From: Brachionus manjavacas
Taxonomy: Eukaryota > Rotifera > Eurotatoria > Ploima > Brachionidae
Length of the DNA: 64,000 bases
Assembly: GCA_019054805.1 (NCBI GenBank)
Contig: JAHQIY010000021.1
Span: forward strand, 1,157,243-1,221,242
Direction: 5' to 3'
Positions 19,971 through 30,105 of the stretch are shown piece after piece. The translations under genes and the position numbers were made by a program. A model generated the notes under the pieces. That model had not been told where the DNA came from, ran no database searches, and saw nothing but the letters and a program-made list of their open reading frames with translations. Numbering within the stretch: position 1 is the stretch's first letter; each line of letters begins with the position of its first letter.

Positions 19971-21617
19971 TTATTTTTTATTGCTGTGGTTAAAACTAGC
20001 TTGCACAAAACTTATAAACAAAGGCCTTGGTGCAAAAATTTGTGATTTTAGTTCTGGGTGAAATTGCACGCCAACAAAAAAATCATTTTTAGGAAACTCT
20101 ATAATTTCGGTTAGTTGATTGTCTGGCGACATTCCAGAAAATACTAAACCGCTGTTTTCTAATTGTTGTTTGTAGCTAATATCTACTTCGTAGCGGTGGC
20201 GGTGGCGTTCTTGCACTATTGCTTGATTATTGTAAATTTTACTAGCTAGGGTGTTGGGTTTTATTACGCAATCGTAAGCCCCTAAACGCATGGTTCCGCC
20301 TTTATTAGAGGATTCTGTTCTGGTAACTGTTGTATTGTTTTGTTGCCATTCGGTAATTAAACTTACCACAGGGTGTTTAGTGTTTGGGTTAAACTCTGTA
20401 GAATTAGCGTTGGTTAAATTAGCTTTATTGCGGGCAAATTCTATTATTGCCATTTGCATACCTAAGCAAATTCCAAAAAAAGGAATGTTGTTGGTGCGGG
20501 CGTAATTTATAGCGTTTATTTTGCCTTCTATACCACGGTTGCCAAATCCTGGCCCTACTAAAATACCGCCAATGTTGGCAAAAATTTTAGATAAATCTGC
20601 AGATTCATCTTCTAATTCTTCGGCATTTACCCATTTTAGGTTAACTTTTATATTATTGTGTAAACCTGCGTGGGAAAGGGCTTCTATTATAGATTTATAA
20701 GAATCTTTTAACACTAAGTATTTACCTACAAAAGCTATGGTAACGGTGTTGGTAATGGTTTTTAGTTTTTCTTCTAAATTTAGCCAAGGGGTTAGGTTGC
20801 TTGGTTTTGTTGTAATACCAAAGGCCTTTTCTACACGGGTGTCTATTTTTTCGGCATTATATTGCAACGGAATTTTATACAGGCTATCGGTATCGTAGGC
20901 CATTATTACGTCTTGGGGGTCTACATTGCAAAACAAGGCAATTTTATTTTTATCGTGGTCGTCTACTGGGTGGCTGGCACGGCACACTAAAATATCTGGC
21001 TTTATACCTAAAGATTGTAGCTCTTTAACCGAATGTTGCGTTGGTTTAGTTTTGCTTTCGCCTACTACATCTAAATACGGAATTAGCGTTAAATGTATAG
21101 AAATAGCATTTTTAGATTTATTAGGTTTGTTTTGTTGTTGAATAAACTGCCTAATTGCTTCTATAAACGGCGTAGCTTCTATATCGCCAACGGTTCCGCC
21201 GGTTTCGCAAATAACAAAGTCTTCGTTGGTTAAATCTGCAGTTATAAAGTTTTTAATTTCGTTGGTAACGTGGGGTATAACCTGAATGGTTGCCCCTAAG
21301 TAATCTCCTTTACGTTCTTTTTCTATAACATTAAAGTAAATTTTACCTGCACTTATGCTATCGTGCTTATTGGTAAAGTTACCGGTAAAGCGTTCGTAAT
21401 GGCCAAGGTCTAGGTCGGTTTCGGCTCCGTCTTCGGTTACAAAAACTTCGCCGTGTTCTTTAGGGTTCATGGTTCCTGGATCTACATTAAGGTAAGGATC
21501 CATTTTTTTTATTCTAACTTTATAGCCTTTGGCTTGTAATAAAGCCCCTAAAGTAGCAGATAAAACCCCTTTACCTAAAGATGATGTAACGCCACCAGTT
21601 ATAAATATAAACTTCAT
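19971..21617 (-). CDS. pyrG: CTP synthase
   Basis: 548 residues, full length. The N-terminal synthetase domain starts MKFIFITGGVTSSLGKGV with its nucleotide-binding loop and KMDPYLNVDPGTM. The C-terminal class I glutamine amidotransferase domain has the nucleophile in FFGICLGMQMA and the His/Glu pair in GVQFHPELKS. It makes CTP from UTP, ATP and glutamine. Order secG-pyrG-kdsA-eno is common in alphaproteobacteria. No damage seen. Confidence 0.98.
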   Translation of the reverse strand: MKFIFITGGVTSSLGKGVLSATLGALLQAKGYKVRIKKMDPYLNVDPGTMNPKEHGEVFVTEDGAETDLDLGHYERFTGNFTNKHDSISAGKIYFNVIEKERKGDYLGATIQVIPHVTNEIKNFITADLTNEDFVICETGGTVGDIEATPFIEAIRQFIQQQNKPNKSKNAISIHLTLIPYLDVVGESKTKPTQHSVKELQSLGIKPDILVCRASHPVDDHDKNKIALFCNVDPQDVIMAYDTDSLYKIPLQYNAEKIDTRVEKAFGITTKPSNLTPWLNLEEKLKTITNTVTIAFVGKYLVLKDSYKSIIEALSHAGLHNNIKVNLKWVNAEELEDESADLSKIFANIGGILVGPGFGNRGIEGKINAINYARTNNIPFFGICLGMQMAIIEFARNKANLTNANSTEFNPNTKHPVVSLITEWQQNNTTVTRTESSNKGGTMRLGAYDCVIKPNTLASKIYNNQAIVQERHRHRYEVDISYKQQLENSGLVFSGMSPDNQLTEIIEFPKNDFFVGVQFHPELKSQIFAPRPLFISFVQASFNHSNKK

Positions 21618-21669
21618 TTAAATTCTCTGTATTAACAAAACAATATTAAACATTAACAACCTTTTTGTA

Positions 21670-21996
21670 TTATTTACCTAAAGGTACATCGGTGGTAGAT
21701 TTAGGTTGTGTTTTTGCTGGTTCTACTTGTTTAATTTTTTCTATAACACTAGGTTTTGTACTAGCAATTTTAGTAATGTTTAATGCCCCTATTATAACAG
21801 CGTTGGCAAAAAACAATGCACCTAGTATAACGGTTATTTTAGTTAGCGGATTACGGTTAAAACCTTTTGCACTAAAAAACGAATTATAAGTATTAGAACT
21901 TAGTAGGCCTGTTCCGCCTTCGTTTTTTTGAAACAATATAATTAAAACCACAGATACAGCTATTATTATTTGTAGTATGTAAAAAAAAGTTAGCAT
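21670..21996 (-). CDS. secG: Preprotein translocase subunit SecG
   Basis: 108 residues with two membrane segments (about 1-21 and 55-75) around the cytoplasmic loop FQKNEGGTGLLSSNTYNSFFSAKG, which contains the SecG signature with Gly-Gly-x-Gly and the Ser/Phe-rich stretch. It associates with SecYE in the inner membrane. It has a Lys/Pro/Thr-rich tail, as in many alphaproteobacteria. It lies between tpiA and pyrG. Confidence 0.93.
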   Translation of the reverse strand: MLTFFYILQIIIAVSVVLIILFQKNEGGTGLLSSNTYNSFFSAKGFNRNPLTKITVILGALFFANAVIIGALNITKIASTKPSVIEKIKQVEPAKTQPKSTTDVPLGK

Positions 21997-22016
21997 GTTT
22001 TTTCCTTTTTATATAA

Positions 22017-22772
22017 TTAAACTTTAGTGGCGTTGTTTATTATGGTAACAAAATCTGCATTTATTAAACTTGCACCACCTATTAAACCGCCATTTACGTT
22101 GTTTAAAGGTAAAATTTCGTTACAATTTTTAGCATTTAAAGATCCCCCATACAATACTTGCATACTATTAGCAACGCTTTGCCCTAATATTTCTGCAATA
22201 ATTTGTTTAATTTGTGTGTGGTTTTCTTCAATTTCTGCGTTGGTTGGTACTAAGCCTGTACCTATTGCCCATACAGGTTCGTAAGCAATAATTAAATTTT
22301 GTGCCGTAGCATTGATTGGCAAGCCGTTTTTAAGTTGATTTTGTAACACTTTAATAGTGTTGCCGGCTTCTTTTTCTTCTTTAGTTTCGCCAATACATAA
22401 TACTGCAATTAAACCTGCATTAATTGCGGCGTGTGCTTTTTGTTGTATTTCTGCGTTGCTTTCGTTTTGGTAGGTTCTGCGTTCAGAATGCCCCACTAAA
22501 ACATATTGGCAACCTGCATCTTTTAACATAACTGCAGATATATTACCTGTAAAAGCTCCTTTTTCTTGAGTGTGGCAGTCTTGTGCTCCAAGTAAAATGT
22601 TGGTGTTTTTAACCAGTTGTGCTATAGGGCTAATTAAACAAAACGGCGGACAAATAAGTATATTAGCATGATTTAGTGTTTTAGTTTGTTCTATTAAATC
22701 TGTAACACGGCTTAAAGATTCTTGTAAAGTGCCGTTCATTTTCCAGTTGCCTGCTATTAATTGTTTTGCCAT
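22017..22772 (-). CDS. tpiA: Triosephosphate isomerase
   Basis: 251 residues, normal length. Key residues are present: the lysine in GNWKMNG, the electrophilic histidine in YVLVGHSERR, the catalytic base in IAYEPVWAIGTG, and the phosphate-binding loops YGGSLN and GLIGGASL. It interconverts dihydroxyacetone phosphate and glyceraldehyde-3-phosphate. First gene of the leftward tpiA-secG-pyrG-kdsA-eno set; divergent from the ppiD gene. Confidence 0.98.
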   Translation of the reverse strand: MAKQLIAGNWKMNGTLQESLSRVTDLIEQTKTLNHANILICPPFCLISPIAQLVKNTNILLGAQDCHTQEKGAFTGNISAVMLKDAGCQYVLVGHSERRTYQNESNAEIQQKAHAAINAGLIAVLCIGETKEEKEAGNTIKVLQNQLKNGLPINATAQNLIIAYEPVWAIGTGLVPTNAEIEENHTQIKQIIAEILGQSVANSMQVLYGGSLNAKNCNEILPLNNVNGGLIGGASLINADFVTIINNATKV

Positions 22773-22959
22773 AATACTATATTACCCTTATAAAAATTTT
22801 TAAAATAATTACATATATAAATAAAATATTAACACATACAGTTTGTTTTTGCAATACAACTTTAATTTAATTGTTGATATTTAATATTAAAAAAGGTATT
22901 ATTTATTTTGATTGTGTAATTTAACAAATAAAATATTAACAAAATTTATAATTTTTAAA

Positions 22960-24873
22960 ATGACAAAAAACAGTTTCTTTTCTAATTTATCTGCAGAAAA
23001 AGTAAAAAAAGCGGCAGTAGTATTTATAGTATTTTTAGTGGTTGTGGCTTTTATTCCTGGTGTGGTTTATAGCTTTTTTAACACGCAATCTGCTGGCGGG
23101 CTTAAAGATACCCACTGGGTGCAAGTAAACGATAAATTTGTTACAGATACAATGGTTTTAAGCGATTACAGGCAACAGGTTCAGCAAAATTCGCAATATA
23201 TTGCACAAAATCCAGAATTACTAAATAATATATTTAACGATGTACTGCAAAGATACGCCACAAGCATGCTTTACGCCACGGCAGCCGAAGATTTAAACAT
23301 TAAAATTTCTGATGAAACTATATATAAAATTATAAGCGGTTTGCCACAGTTGCAAAACGAAGAAGGCTATTTTGATGCTAACGCTTTTAGCGAAGCTGTA
23401 ACTTCTTACTTTGGTAGCGAAGAAGCCTTTATTCAAACCATAAAAAATTCTATTTTACAAGATTCGTTGTTGTCTTCTTTTGTTACTTTGTTAAAAGGTA
23501 ATAATTATGTTTCTTATCTAGATTTTTTAGCTATTGCACAAAAACGCAATGTTTCTTACATTACTTTAAGCAACAAAGACATTAAAATTGCTAAAAACGA
23601 AAAACCTACAGATGAAGAATTAACCAAAATTAGAGACGACAATAAAGACTTTTTTACCACTCCAGAAAACAGAACAGGTGAAGTTTTAGTTATTAAAAAA
23701 GAAACTGTAGATAAAGCCATTAACCCCACTAATAACGAGCTTTCGGTTTATTATAACGCCAATTTAAATAACTTTATGCAACCAGAACAAAGAGAAGTTT
23801 GGCAAAAAATATTTGAAAATAAAGCAGACGCCGAAGAGTTTTATAATTCTGTAGTAAAGTTAGATTTTAACCAAGCCCTAAAAACTAAAGACCTAGTTAA
23901 TATGGGAGAAATTGACCCTAAAGCAACATTTACCGAAAAATCTGTTGTGCAAGCAATTAGCAATACTAAAGCTAAAAATATTGCTAAGCCTGTGCAATCT
24001 AGCGTTGGCTGGCACGTATTTTTAGTTAATAAAGTTATTGCAGCCACACCTTTAAGTTTTGCTAATGCTAAAAATAAAGTTTATAACGAATTATATAATA
24101 ATAAACTACAACAATATCAACAAAAAATTGAAAACGAGCTAAGTAAAACCACCAACGCTAAACAAGCTTTTGCCAATATAGTTAAAAACTACAACGCATC
24201 TAGTTTTGCTTTTAATAACATTGCAGAAACCGATAAACCAGAAAACGGCTTAAACCAAGATATTGTGCAAACCGTTTTTAACCTAAATACTACTAAAGCT
24301 AGTAGTTTGCTAGAAGACCAAAATGGTAATTTATACGTGGTTAATTTAACTAAAATAGACCCAACAAAATTACAAACCATTAAAGAAGCTAAAAAATACT
24401 TAGTTGCTTTATGGCAAGAAGATTTAATTGCCAAAAAATTACAGCAGTTAAACGATAAAACAATGGCAGATATTTTATCTGGTAAAGATATTAAATCTTT
24501 AGGCTTTAAAACTAATACAATTACTATTTCTAGAATGGATAATAATTCGGTTTTTGATGCTAAAACCACCGAAATGATATTTAGCCAAAACCCCAACTTA
24601 AAATTAAAACGCCCTATTAATGGCAATACTGCAGAAAACTTACTAACTATTGCCGTGGTTAACAATGTTACCAATAATACTACAGAGTTTTTAAACCCTA
24701 AAACAAAACAACTTAATACTAGCGTTAAACAGTTTTTAGATGCTACAGAAAACTTTAATTTATCTGCTAATTTAAGTGCATTAGAGCAAGAACTTTCTAG
24801 GCGTAATAAAATTGTAGTTAACGAAAAAGCAATTAACAGTAGGTTTCAATCTATTAATGCAGGAGCACAATAA
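22960..24873 (+). CDS. ppiD: Membrane-anchored periplasmic chaperone/peptidyl-prolyl isomerase, PpiD type
   Basis: Start at ATG 22960 (MTKNSFFSNLSAEKVKKAAVV); an upstream TTG at 22912 would add 16 unusual residues and is less likely. About 637 residues. One N-terminal membrane anchor (about residues 18-40) is followed by a SurA-N-like helical region and a parvulin-like segment. In that segment, EVWQKIFENKADAEEFYNSV and VGWHVFLVNKV match the conserved start and end of rotamase domains. A second, more diverged repeat of the fold follows. It assists folding of outer-membrane and exported proteins near the Sec translocon. Confidence 0.88.
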   Translation: MTKNSFFSNLSAEKVKKAAVVFIVFLVVVAFIPGVVYSFFNTQSAGGLKDTHWVQVNDKFVTDTMVLSDYRQQVQQNSQYIAQNPELLNNIFNDVLQRYATSMLYATAAEDLNIKISDETIYKIISGLPQLQNEEGYFDANAFSEAVTSYFGSEEAFIQTIKNSILQDSLLSSFVTLLKGNNYVSYLDFLAIAQKRNVSYITLSNKDIKIAKNEKPTDEELTKIRDDNKDFFTTPENRTGEVLVIKKETVDKAINPTNNELSVYYNANLNNFMQPEQREVWQKIFENKADAEEFYNSVVKLDFNQALKTKDLVNMGEIDPKATFTEKSVVQAISNTKAKNIAKPVQSSVGWHVFLVNKVIAATPLSFANAKNKVYNELYNNKLQQYQQKIENELSKTTNAKQAFANIVKNYNASSFAFNNIAETDKPENGLNQDIVQTVFNLNTTKASSLLEDQNGNLYVVNLTKIDPTKLQTIKEAKKYLVALWQEDLIAKKLQQLNDKTMADILSGKDIKSLGFKTNTITISRMDNNSVFDAKTTEMIFSQNPNLKLKRPINGNTAENLLTIAVVNNVTNNTTEFLNPKTKQLNTSVKQFLDATENFNLSANLSALEQELSRRNKIVVNEKAINSRFQSINAGAQ

Positions 24874-24876
24874 TCC

Positions 24877-25095
24877 ATGGCGTTATTAAAAGCATTGGCC
24901 AGTATTTTAGCCGCCTGTTTTTTTAATTTTTGCTTGTTTTATATTTTTTATTATTACCATGCAATTTGGTTAGGCTTGTTATTTGTTGTGCCTATTTTTA
25001 CCATAATGCTATTTGCTATTTTGTATTTGTTTTCTAATAATTTTAAAAAGCTAAATAATAACCCAGAAAATAAGCACGATACCTACTATAGCTAA
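24877..25095 (+). CDS. Small membrane protein of unknown function
   Basis: 72 residues, starting 3 bases after the ppiD stop and so almost surely co-transcribed. Two hydrophobic segments (about 5-28 and 30-53) are followed by a short charged tail (FKKLNNNPENKHDTYYS). No family recognised. Confidence 0.6.
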   Translation: MALLKALASILAACFFNFCLFYIFYYYHAIWLGLLFVVPIFTIMLFAILYLFSNNFKKLNNNPENKHDTYYS

Positions 25096-25121
25096 CCAAA
25101 CAACAAAACATAGTATATAAA

Positions 25122-25150
25122 AAAATAAGCTATTTTTATAGCTTATTTTT
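25122..25150. terminator. Bidirectional Rho-independent terminator between the ppiD unit and fabH
   Basis: AATAAGCTAT, four T, ATAGCTTATT forms a perfect hairpin, with A runs on the left and T runs on the right, so it can serve both converging transcripts (ppiD unit from the left, fabH from the right). Confidence 0.85.
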
Positions 25151-25186
25151 TATTGTAAGGCAATTTTACTATTATTTATTAATGCA

Positions 25187-26157
25187 TTATAATCTTATTA
25201 ACGCACCGCCCCATGCAAAGCCTGCGCCCATGGCTTCGGTTAAAATTAAGCTATTAGGTTTAATAAGGTTATTGCTAAGCCCATAGTGTAAAGCAAGCGG
25301 TATAGAAGCCGCAGAAGTATTACCATGCATAGCAATAGTTTTTATTACTTTGCTATCATCTAAATTAATTTTTTTACCCATACTGTCTATAATTCTAACG
25401 TTTGCTTGGTGTGGCACTAAATAATCTATTTCATCTTTACTTACGCTGTACTTTAAAAGCAATGCATCTACAGTAGAAGCTAGGTTAACTACTGCGTGCT
25501 TGTAAACTTCGGCTCCGTTCATAGTTATAAAGGCAGATGTATTGCCACTAGAGGGTCCTGTGGTAGTTTTTAGGGCTTGGGTATGGCTACCGTTAGAAAA
25601 TAATTCTACCCCTATAATACCTTGGTTAGGTTTTTGTGCTGGGTTTTGCGTGGTGTTTGTAATAACCACGGCTCCGGCTCCATCGCCAAATAATACGCAG
25701 GTGTTGCGGTCTTGCCAATTTAAAATACGGCTAAATACTTCGGCACCTATAAGTAATACATTGTTAGCTTTTTTGGTTATAATTAAAGCATCTGCTACAG
25801 ATAACCCATAAATAAAACCAGAACAAACGGCTTGTACATCAAAAGCAAAGCCTGTGGTTATACCTAATTTGTTTTGCACTATAGTTGCAGTAGAAGGAAA
25901 TACGTAATCTGGTGTGCTGGTTGCTACAATAATGCAGTCTATATCTGTTGGTTTTAGGTTAGCATTTTGTATGGCTTGCTGTGCGGCTTGCGTTGCAAGG
26001 TCTGATGTTAGTTCGTCTTGGTGCGCTATGTGGCGTTGTTTTATACCAGTTCTAGAGCTTATCCATTCATCGGATGTATCTACAATTTTAGCAATATCGT
26101 GGTTGGTTAAAATTTTTTAGGTAAATAGCTACCAACGCCTATTATTTTAGAGTACAT
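25187..26157 (-). CDS. fabH: 3-oxoacyl-[ACP] synthase III (KAS III), one frameshift near the start
   Basis: The ATG at 26157 begins MYSKIIGVGSYLPK; the frame then breaks in a run of six A (coding strand, 26118-26113). Seven A would continue it as KKILTNHDIAKIVDTSDEW. All later residues are in one frame: active-site cysteine in DVQAVCSGF, histidine in YLVPHQANVRI and asparagine in AMHGNTSAAS. The length with the frame joined is about 323 residues. It starts fatty-acid synthesis by condensing acetyl-CoA with malonyl-ACP. The one-base homopolymer break in an otherwise conserved essential gene is probably sequence error. Last gene of the DUF177-rpmF-plsX-fabH unit. Confidence 0.95.
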
Positions 26158-26252
26158 TTTTTTCTTTTATAAATTACACTTATATTTAATATTATAGTTA
26201 AATAAATTGCAATATACAAATAAAGAATTTTATTAGCTACAAAACCTGTTGT

Positions 26253-27281
26253 TTAATGCGGTTTTATATTTTGCAAAATATTTTGTATTTTATGGTTAAC
26301 GTTATTTTTGCATAAAGAATAAGCAACGTTTATAGCGTTGGCGTAAGATTTTTTATCTGCACTGCCGTGGCTTTTAACCGATATACCATTTAACCCTATT
26401 AACATTGCACCGTTGTAATTTCTAGGATCATTAACTTTAATAAACTTTTTTAAAGCAAAAGCACGTAAAATTAACACTAAAACTGCGGTTATTTTACCAA
26501 AAAATGAGCTTGTAAACAAGTTTTTAACTTCCGACATAATGTACTTAGCACTACCTTCTAGCACTTTTAAAGCAACATTGCCGGTAAATCCGTCTGTTAC
26601 AATTACATCAAATTCGCCTGTAAAAATATCGTTACCTTCGGCAAAACCAATGTAGTTAATTTGCGGGTGTGTAGAGATTAACTCGGCTGTTTGTTGTACT
26701 AGTTCGTTACCTTTAAGGGCTTCGGAGCCAATATTTAGCAAGCCAACTTTTGGGCTTTCTATATTTAATATTGCAGATGAAAACGCACTACCCATAACGG
26801 CAAAGTCTAGTAATTGATTAGGAGTACACTGTGCGTTTGCCCCTAAATCTAGCAATACGCACATATTTTTTTTAGTAGGCACCATTGTGCAAATAGCCGG
26901 ACGGTCTATATCTTGTATAGTTTTTAAAACAAACTTAGATATTGCCATTAAAGCCCCAGTATTACCGGCAGAAACTATAGCGTGGCTTGTGCCTTCTTTA
27001 ACCGAATTTATGGCTAAACGCATACTGCTTTCTCTACCGTTTCTAAGAGCATCGGCTGGTTTATCGTTATTAGAAATTGCTTGCGTGGTATGAAAAAAAC
27101 TGTAATTATTTTGTAAATTTTTATATTTAACTATAAAAGGCATTACAAGTTGCTTGTTGCCGTATATGTTAAAATAGATATTACTGTTTTTTTGTAACGC
27201 AAGGCTTGCCCCAGCTATTACGGTTTCGGGTGAGTTATCCCCACCCATTGCGTCTAAGGCAATACAAATTTTTGTAGACAT
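26253..27281 (-). CDS. plsX: Phosphate acyltransferase PlsX
   Basis: 342 residues, normal length. The start ICIALDAMGGDNSPETVIAGA and later SAGNTGALMAIS, the region ICTMVPTKKNMCVLLDLGANA, FAEGNDIFTGEFDVIVTDGFTGNVALK and the C-terminal GLNGISVKSHGSADKKSYANAI are all PlsX features. It makes acyl-phosphate from acyl-ACP for membrane phospholipid synthesis. It lies between rpmF and fabH, the order conserved across proteobacteria. Confidence 0.98.
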   Translation of the reverse strand: MSTKICIALDAMGGDNSPETVIAGASLALQKNSNIYFNIYGNKQLVMPFIVKYKNLQNNYSFFHTTQAISNNDKPADALRNGRESSMRLAINSVKEGTSHAIVSAGNTGALMAISKFVLKTIQDIDRPAICTMVPTKKNMCVLLDLGANAQCTPNQLLDFAVMGSAFSSAILNIESPKVGLLNIGSEALKGNELVQQTAELISTHPQINYIGFAEGNDIFTGEFDVIVTDGFTGNVALKVLEGSAKYIMSEVKNLFTSSFFGKITAVLVLILRAFALKKFIKVNDPRNYNGAMLIGLNGISVKSHGSADKKSYANAINVAYSLCKNNVNHKIQNILQNIKPH

Positions 27282-27318
27282 ATAATTTTTACAACGTATT
27301 AAGTAAAATGGTTATTGG

Positions 27319-27483
27319 CTATATAATTTTTTTACCGTTATACATTCCGTTTTCATCTATATGATGAGGTCTGTGCACTGCACCAGTTTTTTTGTTTTGG
27401 CTATAAGCGTTTTTTCCTAAAGCCTCGTGGCTTCTTTTCATACCAGTTCTAGAGTACGATTTCTTTTTTTTAGGTACTGCCAT
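27319..27483 (-). CDS. rpmF: 50S ribosomal protein L32
   Basis: 54 residues: MAVPKKKKSYSRTGMKRSHE and then a tail with HRPHHIDENGMYNGKKII, the standard L32 sequence for alphaproteobacteria. An AAGGAG ribosome-binding site (27490-27495 on the minus strand) precedes the ATG at 27483. Between the DUF177 gene and plsX, as usual. Confidence 0.97.
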   Translation of the reverse strand: MAVPKKKKSYSRTGMKRSHEALGKNAYSQNKKTGAVHRPHHIDENGMYNGKKII

Positions 27484-27567
27484 TTTAAAATACTCCTTAA
27501 ATTTTAAAAAATAAATAGTTATCTTTGTAAATATACACTATGTTTAGCAAAAAATAAAGCAATAATT

Positions 27568-28011
27568 TTAAATATCGTCTTTTTTTTCTGCTAAATGAAT
27601 AATTTTTGCATACGGATCTATATTTAAAACCAGTTCTTCGGTTATAATATCGTACAAATTAATTATGTTGTTGGTTAGTTTTTCGCTATCTTCATCGTTT
27701 AAATTAATAACCAATTGCTTGTTTTTAGTTTTTACTTGTAAGTAATATTTTTTTATTACAGGTATATTTAATTTGCTGTGTATTGGTTGTAACGAAACCG
27801 CACATTCTTGGGTAATATCGGCTAAAATGTTGCCTTTTAATGTAAAGCCGGCAACTTCTTTAACTATGCTTAAATTAACCGCTAAGCTGTTTACACTTTG
27901 TATTTGTAAAAAGTCTTTTAATTCTTTAAGCTGGGGTAAAGTTGCTTGCAAACTAATAATTTTTGGCTTGTTAGTAATATGTGTAGTGTTTATTGTTTCT
28001 TTTATAGACAT
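27568..28011 (-). CDS. YceD/DUF177 family protein
   Basis: 147 residues. After an N-terminal part, LKGNILADITQECAVSLQPI is the DUF177 core with its conserved cysteine, and later NLNDEDSEKLTNNIINLYDIITEELVLNIDPYA is the acidic region common to the family. In bacteria and plastids it has been linked to 23S rRNA maturation, and it is almost always next to rpmF, as here. Divergent from bamE. Confidence 0.88.
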   Translation of the reverse strand: MSIKETINTTHITNKPKIISLQATLPQLKELKDFLQIQSVNSLAVNLSIVKEVAGFTLKGNILADITQECAVSLQPIHSKLNIPVIKKYYLQVKTKNKQLVINLNDEDSEKLTNNIINLYDIITEELVLNIDPYAKIIHLAEKKDDI

Positions 28012-28092
28012 TTTATTTAGACTTTTTAATTTACTTGTATTATAATTTATAATATATAAGGTTAGTATAATTAAAATATTGTATATTGTAAA

Positions 28093-28496
28093 ATGAAAAT
28101 TAAAAATTTATTTTTTGTGGCTATGTTTATTTTTTAGCCAGTTGTTACGAAGTAAACACCATAGAAGGCAACTATATTTTGCCAGATCAACTTAAGCAAA
28201 TTAATGTTGGTGCAACAAAACAGCAAGTGTTTAACTTAATAGGTGCCCCTACTTATAAATCTGCATTTAACCAAGAAATTTGGTACTATACTTACGAAAT
28301 TTACAACAGAAAACTTAGCTTTACTGCTAAAAAAATTACAGACTATAAAACTATAATTATTACTTTTGCTAACAATAAAGTTACACAAATACAAACTAAA
28401 ACCATAAATGACAGACAAAAAGTAAATTTTGTTAAAGATACCACTGTAGACACTTTAAAAAAGTCTGCAGGAGATTCTAAAACCAACCACTATTAA
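28093..28496 (+). CDS. bamE: Outer-membrane assembly lipoprotein BamE/OmlA, frameshift in the signal peptide
   Basis: ATG at 28093 begins MKIKNLFFVAMFIF and then meets a stop in a run of six T. With seven T the frame continues as LASCYEVNTIEGNYILPDQL, giving a lipobox (LASC) and the SmpA/OmlA fold. The downstream part is intact: QINVGATKQQVFNLIGAPTYK and IWYYTYEIYNRKLSF are the BamE signature. The joined length is about 134 residues. It stabilises the BamA complex at the outer membrane. The single missing base in a homopolymer is probably a sequence error. First gene of the rightward bamE-lpxB-gloA-ank-ubiX-trmFO unit. Confidence 0.88.
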
Positions 28497-28531
28497 CCTT
28501 TAGCAAACTACATTGTAGCTATTAAAAAAAT

Positions 28532-29703
28532 ATGCAAAAATTTTTAAAAATTTATATTATAGCGGGCGAACCTTCTGGCGATTATTTAGGTAGCACCACT
28601 ATTAAAGCAATACTTAAACAAAACCCTAACGTTAAGTTTTACGGCGTAGGCGGAGCATTAATGCAAAATATTACAAGCAACAATGCACCTGTTTTTAAAA
28701 GTTTATTTAACATTAAGCAAATAGCCATTATGGGCTTTGTAGAGGTTATAAGTAAAATTTTTAAAATTAATAAACTTATTAACGCCACAGTAAAAGATAT
28801 TTTGCAAGTTAAACCAGACGTTATACTAACCATAGACTCGTTAGGTTTTAATAAAAGAGTAATAGCAAAAGTAAAACCCTTTACTAACGCTAAATTAATA
28901 CATTTAGTTGCCCCCACCGTATGGGCTTGGAAACCTAAGCGAGTGTTTGAAATTGCACATTTGTATCATCAATTATTATGCTTATTTAAATTTGAAGTTC
29001 CGTATTTTAAAAATTACGTACAAACCAGTTTTGTTGGCCACCAATTGTAGAAAGCATAGAGCACAAAACCCAAGCTAATAATAGTTTGTATTCTACTTTT
29101 AATTTGCCCGCTAACAATGTAAATATACTGCTTATGCCTGGTAGCAGAAAAACCGAAACCACCAAGCTATTGCCTATTTTTATACAAGTGGCAAAGCGTT
29201 TAAACGCACAATACAGTAATATAAACTTTATTTTACCCACAGTAGACCACTTATACAACCACGTTAGCAATTATATAAAGCAAAGTAATGTTAAAAATAT
29301 TACAGTTATAACGCAACAACATAAATATAATGCTTTTAATGTGGCTAAATTTGCCCTTGTGGCTTCTGGCACTGCAACGCTAGAGCTTGCCTTATACAAT
29401 GTTAATTGCGTGGTAGCTTATAAAGTTAACTGGCTTTCTGGCTTTATTGCTAAGTTTTTAATTAAAGTTAAATATGCTAGTATTATAAATATTATGGCTA
29501 ATAAGCAGATTATTCCAGAGTTTATTCAGCAAAACTGCACTGTAGATAACTTATTTAATGTTTGCAATAACTTTATGCAAAACAATAACACTTTACACAG
29601 CAACCCAGAAGTTATAAGCATTTTAAACGAAATTGGTTTTAATACCTTTACCCCTAGCTTTAAAGTAGCTAATAAGATTTTAAACATTAACAATAAAGGA
29701 TAA
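28532..29703 (+). CDS. lpxB: Lipid-A-disaccharide synthase, one frameshift
   Basis: The first frame (to 29050) begins IYIIAGEPSGDYLGST, the LpxB signature, and contains FYGVGGALMQ and APTVWAWKPKRVF. It ends at FVGHQL because CCC is reduced to CC near 29040. The second frame continues as VESIEHKTQ... to MPGSRKTETTKLLPIF and ALVASGTATLELAL. The joined length of about 390 residues is normal. It joins UDP-2,3-diacylglucosamine and lipid X in lipid A synthesis. The break is a single base and may be error. Confidence 0.95.
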
Positions 29704-29707
29704 ACTT

Positions 29708-30097
29708 ATGTTTTTACACACAATGTTAAGAGTTACAAATTTAGAAGAGTCTATAAAGTTTTATACAGAAAATTTTAAACTAAAAATAAACAAAAAAACC
29801 GATTACCCAGAGGGTAAATTTACATTGGCTTTTTTAGGTTACGGCGATATTGCTACTCATTCGCAAATAGAATTAACCTATAATTGGGATGTAAATAGCT
29901 ACCAAATAGGCACTGCGTTTGGGCATTTAGCTTTTGCAGTAAAAGATATTTACGCCTTTTGCAATAATTTAAAAGCCAACGGCGTTAAAATTACCAGAGA
30001 GCCAGGGGCAATGAAGCACGGCACCACTGTTATTGCTTTTGTAGAAGACCCTAATGGTTATAAAATAGAGTTAATTCAACGTGAAGATGGAATTTAA
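29708..30097 (+). CDS. gloA: Lactoylglutathione lyase (glyoxalase I)
   Basis: 129 residues, normal length. The metal ligands of the family are visible: His in FLHTMLRVTNLEESIKFY, Glu in SQIELTYNW, His in GTAFGHLAFAVKD and Glu in DPNGYKIELIQR. It converts the methylglyoxal-glutathione adduct to lactoylglutathione. It starts 4 bases after lpxB. Confidence 0.96.
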   Translation: MFLHTMLRVTNLEESIKFYTENFKLKINKKTDYPEGKFTLAFLGYGDIATHSQIELTYNWDVNSYQIGTAFGHLAFAVKDIYAFCNNLKANGVKITREPGAMKHGTTVIAFVEDPNGYKIELIQREDGI

Positions 30098-30105
30098 TAT
30101 TTAAT